Shown piece by piece: positions 6,471 to 10,647 of a stretch of DNA of 10,647 nt. Positions within the stretch are counted from its first letter, which is position 1; each line of letters begins with the position of its first letter. The translations under genes and the position numbers were made by a program. Source of the stretch: Candidatus Woykebacteria bacterium RBG_16_39_9b. Lineage in GTDB: Bacteria > Patescibacteriota > Microgenomatia > Woykebacterales > RBG-16-39-9b. The notes beneath the pieces were generated by a model. The model was not told the origin of the DNA and ran no database searches. It was given only the letters and a program-made list of their open reading frames with translations. The DNA lies in contig MHCR01000006.1 in assembly GCA_001816695.1 (NCBI GenBank), forward strand, positions 8,211 to 18,857. Direction: 5' to 3'.

Positions 6471-6923
6471 GTGAATTTGCGCAAACTCATTGAAGATTAT
6501 TTAAAAGAAGCCAAGCTAATGCAACTTGCGACATCGGTTGGTAATCAACCGTGGGTTTGCAACGTTTGGTTTGGATTTGATGAAGGTTTAAATATCTACT
6601 GGATTTCCTCAACAACAAGAAGACACTCAAAAGAAGTTGCAAAAAACCCAAAAGTTGCTGCTGCCATCGTTTTACCACATAATCCGGAAGATACACCCCG
6701 TGGCCTGCAGCTTGAAGGTAAAGCGGAGATCCTAACCGAACAAAAGGATATTGATAAGGCTATTTCAGTATTTGCGGGAAGAATATTTCCTCGAGAAAAA
6801 ATTTCTGAATTTATGGAGTCAAAAACTCACCCCCATCGTTTCTACAAAATAAAATCAACCCAATTTGTTCTTTTTGACGCAGTTAATTTTCCAGATAATT
6901 CAAGACAAAAGTATAAGTTATGA
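6471..6923 (+). CDS. Pyridoxamine 5'-phosphate oxidase-like flavin split-barrel protein
   Basis: The 150-aa product has the FMN-binding split-barrel layout: N-terminal helix (MNLRKLIEDYLKEAKLMQLAT), strands GNQPWVCNVWFGFDE and NIYWISSTTRRHSKEVAKNPKV, then LQLEGKAEIL and a final strand FYKIKSTQFVLFDAV. Members bind FMN, F420 or heme and reduce or oxidise small molecules; general PPOX-fold identity is clear, but true PdxH function is unlikely at this length and without the PLP-binding tail. The start is GTG at 6471; the next ATG (6519) would remove the first helix. No ribosome site exists because the start codon coincides with the expected mRNA 5' end. Its TGA overlaps the SDR ATG, so the two are coupled and may share a redox substrate. 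Confidence 0.85.
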   Translation: MNLRKLIEDYLKEAKLMQLATSVGNQPWVCNVWFGFDEGLNIYWISSTTRRHSKEVAKNPKVAAAIVLPHNPEDTPRGLQLEGKAEILTEQKDIDKAISVFAGRIFPREKISEFMESKTHPHRFYKIKSTQFVLFDAVNFPDNSRQKYKL

Positions 6924-7654
6924 AGAATTTACTTGAAGGAAAAACTATTCTCGTCACAGGTGCAAACAGAGGCTTGGGTGAGGTGGTAGCCAGGTCAGCC
7001 AAGGAAAACGGAGCAACAGTTATCTTACATGGAAGGAGAGAAGAGGAAGTCAGAAAAATTGCCGAGGAGCTTCAAAGCGATTATATTATTTGTGATGCTT
7101 CTAATGAACAAGAAGTAAAGATTGAGGTTGAAAAACTATTACAAAAGATAAGAAGGATAGATGTTTTAATAAATAACGCTGCAGACCCTAGCCCTCCCAC
7201 TCAATATTTAGAAGATATAACTATCAGTAATTTAGATTATGTAATTAAAACAAACGTTTATAGTGTAATATTTTTTTCCAAAGCAGTGATTAAAGCAATG
7301 AAAGAACAAAAGTCTGGAAAGATAGTAAATGTAGCTTCAATTAGAGGGTTGGTAGGAAAACCAGGTAGATCGGTTTATGCGCTTTCTAAAGCTGCGGTAA
7401 TTAACCTGACAAAGACACTAGCCGTTGAATTAGCCCCATATGTGACAGTGAATTCTGTCTCTCCAGGACCTATTGATAAGAAGGAAACATCAGAGGAACA
7501 AAGAAAGATTTGGAAGAAAAAAAGTTTATTAAATAAATTGCCGACCACAAAGGATATTGCAGAGGTAATAATATTTTTATGCTCCTCTGAGGCAAATTTT
7601 ATTACTGGACAGAATATCGTTGTTGATGGAGGCGAATCTCTCTCAGTAAAATAG
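6920..7654 (+). CDS. Short-chain dehydrogenase/reductase (classical SDR)
   Basis: An NAD(P)-dependent oxidoreductase of 244 aa. Rossmann motif TGANRGLG is at 13-20; HGRR at 37-40 has basic residues that favour NADPH; NNA at 85-87; catalytic tetrad Asn112, Ser140, Tyr153, Lys157 (YALSK); then the PG motif in VSPGPIDKKE and a C-terminal FITGQNIVVDGG. This matches FabG-like classical SDRs, but such genes vary in substrate and no fatty-acid gene is near, so I do not assign fabG. It overlaps the flavin-protein gene by ATGA and touches the csaA-like gene with no gap. AT-rich with A-ending codons: one 60-nt line (7081-7140) has only 15 G+C. Confidence 0.92.
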   Translation: MKNLLEGKTILVTGANRGLGEVVARSAKENGATVILHGRREEEVRKIAEELQSDYIICDASNEQEVKIEVEKLLQKIRRIDVLINNAADPSPPTQYLEDITISNLDYVIKTNVYSVIFFSKAVIKAMKEQKSGKIVNVASIRGLVGKPGRSVYALSKAAVINLTKTLAVELAPYVTVNSVSPGPIDKKETSEEQRKIWKKKSLLNKLPTTKDIAEVIIFLCSSEANFITGQNIVVDGGESLSVK

Positions 7655-7990
7655 ATGAATATTTCTTATGAAGACTTTGAAAAAGTAGATATAAGAGTAG
7701 GTAAGATACTCAAGGTAGAGGAGTTTCCGGAGGCACGAAAACCCGCGTACAAATTGGAAATTGATTTTGGCAAAGAAATTGGCATCAAGCGTTCCAGCGC
7801 AAGAATTGTAGATTTATATAAAAAAGAAGAGCTGGAAGGCAGCCTAGTTCTTGCCGTAGTGAATTTTCCACCTAAACAAATTGGTCCATTTATCTCCGAA
7901 TGTCTTACCCTCGGAGTTCCTGATGAAGAAGGGCGAGTAGTTCTTGTCCGTTCCGATAAAGACGCACCACTCGGCTCCAAACTCTTTTAA
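7655..7990 (+). CDS. csaA: CsaA-like tRNA-binding (OB-fold) protein
   Basis: The 111-aa protein is a stand-alone tRNA-binding OB domain. It begins with YEDFEKVDIRVGKILKVEEF, typical of CsaA and of the C-terminal extension of MetRS; the middle has PAYKLEIDFGKEIGIKRSSARI; then VVNFPPKQIGPFISECLTLG, the strongest CsaA signature. Bacillus subtilis CsaA is a homodimer of this size proposed to act as a secretion chaperone, and the fold binds the tRNA elbow or acceptor arm. Which role holds here is unknown. The ATG directly follows the SDR stop; a GGAGG at 7629-7633 is too far to be a normal ribosome site, so coupling is expected. Its TAA abuts the next promoter box. Confidence 0.87.
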   Translation: MNISYEDFEKVDIRVGKILKVEEFPEARKPAYKLEIDFGKEIGIKRSSARIVDLYKKEELEGSLVLAVVNFPPKQIGPFISECLTLGVPDEEGRVVLVRSDKDAPLGSKLF

Positions 7991-7991
7991 T

Positions 7992-8020
7992 TTGCCCGCT
8001 TATTGACGGAGTGATAAACT
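7992..8020 (+). promoter_or_regulatory. Promoter of the HAD phosphatase gene, TTTGCCC class
   Basis: TTGCCC at 7992-7997, spacer 17, TAAACT at 8015-8020 with extended TGA. ATG 8027 begins 7 nt after the -10, so a leaderless mRNA is predicted. The box sits right after the csaA stop codon TAA. Confidence 0.7.
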
Positions 8021-8026
8021 TTTTCT

Positions 8027-8677
8027 ATGCTGAAAGCTGTTTTGTTTGATTTCGATGGTACCATTGCTGATTCTCTTCATTTTCACCTGAGGGCCTGGCG
8101 GAAAACTTTTAATCATTACGGCAAAAATCTATCGGATGAAGAAATTATCCGCGATGCTTTTTATGTAACCGAAGAGGAATTTACTAAAAAGTTTAAAATT
8201 GACGATGTAAAAGCCTTCTTTGATCTGTACTACACGCATCTTAGTGAAGTAATTACTGAGTTGAAACTTCACGAAAACTTAGAAGAAGTACTTAGCTGGT
8301 TAAAGAAGAAAAATATAAAATTAGCCATCATTTCTTTTGCCGACAGAGAGTATTTGGTTGCGCAGCTCTCACGTTTGAAAATCGCCAACTTTTTTGATGC
8401 GGTGCTTGGCCATAGGGATGCCAGCCATCCAAAACCTCACTCCGAGATTGCAAAGAAAGCGATGAAAATATTGGAAGTAAATACGGATGAAACCCTGCTA
8501 ATTGGTGATACAGAACTTGATATAAAAACAGGTAAAAATGCGCTAGTTTTGACAGGACTTTACTTACCAAAAATGAATTTACCTTTTGTAGATGAAGAGT
8601 CACTAAGAGCTTTAAAAGCAGATTTTGAATTTGGAAATTTTTCAGAACTTCCCGATAAAGTTTCCCGCCTGCTTTAA
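8027..8677 (+). CDS. HAD-superfamily hydrolase, phosphatase/beta-phosphoglucomutase-like
   Basis: A 216-aa class I HAD protein. Motif I is LFDFDGTIADS, with nucleophile Asp8 and acid/base Asp10. The helical cap spans about 16-85. Motif II is Ser103 in IISFADRE, motif III Lys136 in HPKPHSE, and motif IV GDTELD with Asp161 and Asp165, which hold magnesium. Such enzymes hydrolyse phosphoglycolate, sugar phosphates or nucleotides; HPKP and the cap type fit phosphoglycolate phosphatase or beta-PGM, but the substrate is not readable. The start coincides with the predicted mRNA 5' end and has no ribosome site. It is a single-gene unit; no hairpin follows, and the next promoter starts immediately after the TAA. 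Confidence 0.9.
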   Translation: MLKAVLFDFDGTIADSLHFHLRAWRKTFNHYGKNLSDEEIIRDAFYVTEEEFTKKFKIDDVKAFFDLYYTHLSEVITELKLHENLEEVLSWLKKKNIKLAIISFADREYLVAQLSRLKIANFFDAVLGHRDASHPKPHSEIAKKAMKILEVNTDETLLIGDTELDIKTGKNALVLTGLYLPKMNLPFVDEESLRALKADFEFGNFSELPDKVSRLL

Positions 8678-8678
8678 T

Positions 8679-8707
8679 TTGCCCAGCTTTTTCCCAAGTG
8701 CTAAAAT
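8679..8707 (+). promoter_or_regulatory. Promoter of the small membrane-protein pair, TTTGCCC class
   Basis: TTGCCC at 8679-8684, spacer 17, extended TGC plus TAAAAT at 8702-8707. Starts directly after the HAD stop. Leader of about 16 nt with a strong Shine-Dalgarno before ATG 8730. Confidence 0.75.
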
Positions 8708-8716
8708 ACACAAACT

Positions 8717-8724
8717 GGAGGTGA
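8717..8724 (+). promoter_or_regulatory. Strong ribosome-binding site that fixes the start at 8730
   Basis: GGAGGTGA is a full anti-SD complement, 5 nt before ATG 8730. It rules out an in-frame ATG at 8625 that would overlap the HAD gene by about 50 nt and lie upstream of the promoter. Confidence 0.85.
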
Positions 8725-8729
8725 GATTA

Positions 8730-9056
8730 ATGGCTAGGTTCCTCATGCCTTCTAAAAAGGCAGGAACAATGAGCAAAGCCGAGAGTGAAGAGTGGTTCAT
8801 AAAGGCTCACATCAAGCTCTTTCTGCCTTTTATTGTCGGTGTCAACATTCTAGTCAAGTTTCTTGATGAACCGTCCTTGATAGTAGTTGCCGTGGTCTTT
8901 TACATGCTGCCGGCGTATTGGATTTTCATTTTCACCCGGTGGAGTATTGAGCAAAAAAGATTTGGGGTAGCGAAGGGTCTTTTGGGATTTACAACCGCCG
9001 GTGCAGTGGTGGTGGCAGCTTTTTTTGTCAACCTGGTGCTTCCGGAAATAATTTAA
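8730..9056 (+). CDS. Small membrane protein of unknown function (108 aa)
   Basis: I do not recognise the family. The product starts MARFLMPSKKAGTMSKAESE, a polar basic lead with no cleavable signal peptide, followed by three likely membrane segments at about 28-43, 49-69 and 82-105. The loop between the second and third is basic (RWSIEQKRFGVAKG), which by the positive-inside rule places it in the cytoplasm. It has no cysteine and no recognisable motif. The gene forms a two-gene unit with 9080-9421, 23 nt apart, under one promoter. Base use is GC-richer than in the upstream enzyme genes. Good ribosome site and promoter make it very likely a real gene. Confidence 0.78.
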   Translation: MARFLMPSKKAGTMSKAESEEWFIKAHIKLFLPFIVGVNILVKFLDEPSLIVVAVVFYMLPAYWIFIFTRWSIEQKRFGVAKGLLGFTTAGAVVVAAFFVNLVLPEII

Positions 9057-9079
9057 TTCATGCTTAAGGAAGGAGGGGC

Positions 9080-9421
9080 ATGCTTACACTAAACGGCAAA
9101 GAAGTCAAAGGCCCGCTCGGCTACGTACTAGCGGCGATTGCCATGTTCATCGTTGTGGTTGCCCTGCTTCTCGCGATGGCGATGTTACTGTCAGTAGTAA
9201 TCGGATTAGTTTTTGGAATTGTCTGGTTACTACTTTTTCTCGCATTCGTTTTGATCACGGTAGGGGTTATTGCGGCCATGTCTATAGCCTGGCCCATCCT
9301 ACTACTATCGTCATGGACGCCGTTCTTTGTTTATATGCCAGTATTTGTTGCCTGGTTGCTGCTTCTTGGTTTACTGGCAATGAAGCTGGTTAAGTTAATG
9401 CCCGAGTATGAAGCACGATAG
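9080..9421 (+). CDS. Small, highly hydrophobic membrane protein of unknown function (113 aa)
   Basis: Not recognised. After a polar lead (MLTLNGKEVKGPLGY), almost the whole chain is hydrophobic, with probably four membrane segments at about 14-37, 39-60, 58-78 and 83-104, and a short tail KLMPEYEAR. It has no charged residue from about 11 to 101, so no catalytic role is apparent; a scaffold, pore or complex subunit is conceivable. AAGGAGG (9070-9076) is 3 nt from the ATG, a close but usable ribosome site. Co-transcribed with the gene at 8730. One line (9121-9180) has 34 of 60 G+C, well above the 25% of part of the SDR gene. A weak hairpin follows. Confidence 0.75.
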   Translation: MLTLNGKEVKGPLGYVLAAIAMFIVVVALLLAMAMLLSVVIGLVFGIVWLLLFLAFVLITVGVIAAMSIAWPILLLSSWTPFFVYMPVFVAWLLLLGLLAMKLVKLMPEYEAR

Positions 9422-9424
9422 ATT

Positions 9425-9449
9425 AGGAGGGAGATCACCTCTTTTATTT
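9425..9449 (+). terminator. Possible weak terminator after the membrane-protein pair
   Basis: AGGAGG (9425-9430) can pair with CCTCTT (9438-9443; one G-U) over a 7-nt loop, followed by TTTATTTA. Short stem and interrupted T-run; partial termination at best. Confidence 0.35.
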
Positions 9450-9493
9450 ACCTTGTTCTTCCTCGGAGTTCAGATATTTTGAAACCCATAGTA

Positions 9494-9523
9494 TTGATTA
9501 GTTCCTAAATTTCGTGATAAAAT
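9494..9523 (+). promoter_or_regulatory. Promoter of the frameshifted membrane-protein gene
   Basis: TTGATT at 9494-9499, 18-nt spacer, TAAAAT at 9518-9523 with extended TGA. Same TTGATT/18-nt layout as the rpsB promoter, not the TTTGCCC class. Leader of about 48 nt ends in AGAGGAG (9566-9572), 5 nt before ATG 9578. The 156-nt gap 9422-9577 holds this promoter and the weak hairpin, nothing else seen. Confidence 0.55.
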
Positions 9524-9577
9524 ACGTCTTAAGATTCAAGTCGATCTGGAGCAGAATCACAGAAGAGAGGAGACTCA

Positions 9578-10187
9578 ATGGTTCTGTTACTGTTTGGCGC
9601 GCTAATCCTGAACTTTGGGATCAGCTGGTTCAATGCCTGGTCAGTAGGTAGAGCCTGGGTGGAGTCGAAGACAGTTGGCGGATGGCTTCGCTTCATGGTC
9701 TGGTGCGGAGCTATTATGTCCGCCGCTGGTTTCACCTGGGTGCTACACCTTGATCCTGGCTATGATCGCCGGCGCCCTTGGCTGGCTCACCGAGGAATAC
9801 GTGGAGGGCTTGGTATACCTAGGCTATCTTCTCGTCATCTTCCCGGTGCTTGGGTCTGGCATCGCCATCTGGGCTGATTCGGTTGCTCGGGCCTGGCGTC
9901 AGCGTAACATTCTCAACGCCGGTTTGGCTGGGTGGAACACCTTTTCGATGATCTACAATAGCTACAACGCCATCAGCGCTGTGCCGGACGCCATCGCCAA
10001 GCTGGTCGAGATCTTCTTCAAAGGCCGCAGCAGCAGTAAAGAAATCGCTATGGCCTTCCTGGTGATCCTGCTTGCGATCGTCGCTCTCGGTGGTGGAATC
10101 ATTACCACGACAATGATCATCAGAGCTACAGCCCGTTCTCAATCCGAGGGCATGGCGCTGAGGAGAGAACTCGCCCTAGGCAGGTAA
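9578..10187 (+). pseudogene. Multi-pass membrane protein of unknown function, interrupted by an apparent one-base insertion
   Basis: Two reading frames together make one sensible protein. From ATG 9578, frame 1 gives 54 residues up to SAAGFTW, then turns into arginine/glycine-rich nonsense until a stop at 9875-9877. Skipping one G of the GGG run at 9738-9740 continues as CYTLILAMIAGALGWL and runs to the stop at 10185-10187, for 202 aa in total. The joined product has membrane segments at about 2-22, 38-69, 75-99 and 154-181, and an amphipathic stretch between. The second frame alone lacks a ribosome site and begins with nonsense. Cause may be a sequencing or assembly error, a real mutation, or +1 frameshifting. 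The coding is GC-rich (40 of 60 at 9841-9900). Family not recognised. Confidence 0.7.
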
Positions 10188-10212
10188 TTGCTGTGCCAGC
10201 AGTTAAATGTTC

Positions 10213-10249
10213 GGAGCCACATCTGGTCTTTGGTGGCTCCACTTTTTTT
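10213..10249 (+). terminator. Strong intrinsic terminator
   Basis: GGAGCCAC (10213-10220) pairs perfectly with GTGGCTCC (10233-10240) over a 12-nt loop, followed after AC by a run of seven T at 10243-10249. It lies 26 nt after the stop of the frameshifted gene, so that gene's 3' end is intact. The clearest terminator in the window. Confidence 0.9.
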
Positions 10250-10275
10250 ACTTAATTCTAGATCACTATCTTTAT

Positions 10276-10281
10276 TTGCTC
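10276..10281 (+). promoter_or_regulatory. Orphan copy of the TTTGCTC promoter box
   Basis: TTTATTTGCTCGC followed by CTCCTTT at 10271-10290 matches the box at 6431-6450 in 18 of 20 positions, but 17 nt further on there is no -10 (TTTTTG at 10299-10304). It may be a relic promoter or show that the box has another role. Confidence 0.4.
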
Positions 10282-10292
10282 GCCTCCTTTCC

Positions 10293-10315
10293 AAATTATT
10301 TTTGACAAATAATTT
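10293..10315. repeat. Perfect AT-rich inverted repeat, possible operator or weak terminator
   Basis: AAATTATTT (10293-10301) and AAATAATTT (10307-10315) are exact reverse complements around TTGAC; more T follow to 10319. The TTGACA inside looks like a -35 but no -10 stands at a usable distance. It lies 95 nt before the next gene. Confidence 0.5.
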
Positions 10316-10347
10316 TTTTCAAGCCGTCACATTGCCCTTGCATTTAA

Positions 10348-10365
10348 AATTGTTGTTAAACAATT
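10348..10365. repeat. Inverted repeat over the -35 of the last gene, possible operator
   Basis: AATTGTT (10348-10354) and AACAATT (10359-10365) are exact reverse complements with spacer GTTA. The -35 TTGTTA (10353-10358) lies within it, the usual place for a repressor site. No regulator gene is in view. AT-rich DNA gives short repeats by chance, so confidence is moderate. Confidence 0.4.
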
Positions 10366-10381
10366 AAGCGGGTGCTAGAAT
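10353..10381 (+). promoter_or_regulatory. Promoter of the right-edge gene
   Basis: TTGTTA at 10353-10358, spacer 17, TAGAAT at 10376-10381 with extended TGC. Leader about 22 nt. The 222-nt gap 10188-10409 holds the terminator, the orphan box, two inverted repeats and this promoter. Confidence 0.65.
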
Positions 10382-10394
10382 ACTGTTACTTATC

Positions 10395-10400
10395 AGGAGG
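10395..10400 (+). promoter_or_regulatory. Strong ribosome-binding site of the right-edge gene
   Basis: AGGAGG, 9 nt before ATG 10410. With the promoter above it supports this as the true start of a gene that runs out of the window. Confidence 0.75.
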
Positions 10401-10409
10401 AGAGAGACC

Positions 10410-10647
10410 ATGATTATCGGTACGCTCTTTAGAGAGCAGGCGCACGAGGTCAACGGGATTCTTCTGCTGATCCACGACTGTCTGCGACTCAATGACAGCG
10501 CGATCGAGGAAATCATCGCCAGACGAGTGAGCAGTCTCTGCCCTGGTGGCAAAGAGCGGCAATTCCTCGTCTACGAGACCGCCGTCAACCTCCAGGGATC
10601 ACAAGAATCCTGCACGGCGATGTTTGGGGAGGTAGGTTGGTTCAACC
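10410..10647 (+). CDS. Unknown protein, N-terminal part, cut by window edge
   Basis: The first 79 codons are open. The product begins MIIGTLFREQAHEVNGILLL, continues HDCLRLNDSAIEEIIARRVS, and then has LCPGGKERQFLVYETAVNL. It has no membrane segment or signal peptide in the visible part and looks like a soluble, helix-rich protein. Three cysteines (24, 44, 68) show no metal-site pattern. I do not recognise the family. Coding is GC-rich (36 of 60 at 10501-10560) although its promoter region is AT-rich. Promoter, ribosome site and open frame make it a good gene call; function is unknown. Confidence 0.7.
   Translation, partial: MIIGTLFREQAHEVNGILLLIHDCLRLNDSAIEEIIARRVSSLCPGGKERQFLVYETAVNLQGSQESCTAMFGEVGWFN

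Noticed and set aside
8328..8711. Minus-strand open frame over the HAD gene and next promoter
   Set aside because: Antisense to a gene with all four HAD motifs; low-complexity product with no start signal.
8625..8729. N-terminal extension of the 108-aa membrane protein from ATG 8625
   Set aside because: Would overlap the end of the HAD gene and lie upstream of the -10; GGAGGTGA before 8730 decides the start.
9819..10142. Minus-strand open frame (107 codons) over the frameshifted gene
   Set aside because: Highly polar, Asp/His/Arg-rich product typical of the reverse of a GC-rich membrane gene; no promoter or ribosome site.
9675..10187. Separate gene starting at the TTG at 9675
   Set aside because: No ribosome site, and its first 22 residues are out-of-frame reading of the upstream half; it is better joined to the ORF from 9578 by a one-base frameshift.

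Overview
The window looks like chromosome of a Candidate Phyla Radiation (Patescibacteria) bacterium, perhaps close to Microgenomates; the phylum is inferred from gene content and style only. The signs are AT-rich compact coding with 0-4 nt gene junctions, a very short EF-Ts (152 aa), a prolyl-tRNA synthetase without the usual large editing insertion, no pyrH between tsf and frr, and many small unknown membrane proteins. TGA ends several genes and is never needed as sense, which argues against the UGA-glycine lineages (Gracilibacteria/Absconditabacteria).

Left end, minus strand (1-1067): two purine biosynthesis genes, purN then purD (cut by the window edge), overlap by ATGA and are read leftwards from a promoter shared back-to-back with the ribosomal operon.

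Centre left, plus strand (1140-5411): rpsB-tsf-frr-rseP, packed with 0, 10 and -4 nt junctions, then proS one base after the rseP stop codon in an alternative reading but really starting 36 nt later with its own extended -10. This is a translation/envelope-proteolysis block: ribosomal protein S2, elongation factor Ts, ribosome recycling factor, site-2 metalloprotease, ProRS. The rpsB leader can fold into a nested hairpin next to the start site and may be autoregulatory.

Centre right (5412-8677): small transcription units, each with its own promoter: a histidine phosphatase; a 93-aa acidic unknown; a three-gene operon (flavin split-barrel protein, SDR oxidoreductase, CsaA-like tRNA-binding protein); and a HAD phosphatase. 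Five promoters from here to 8707 share an unusual -35 box, TTTGCCC or TTTGCTC, usually followed by GCTT, exactly 17 nt before a TAGAAT/TAAAAT/TAAACT -10. Three of these place the start codon 7-9 nt after the -10, so their mRNAs should be leaderless or nearly so.

Right end (8678-10647): four genes of unknown function with strong Shine-Dalgarno sites, three encoding small membrane proteins, and clearly GC-richer coding than the enzyme genes. One (9578-10187) is split by an apparent one-base insertion. A clear intrinsic terminator follows it, then an AT-rich region with two perfect inverted repeats ahead of a final unknown gene cut by the edge. No tRNA, rRNA, CRISPR array, transposase or phage gene was seen, and no gene-free stretch exceeds 300 nt.
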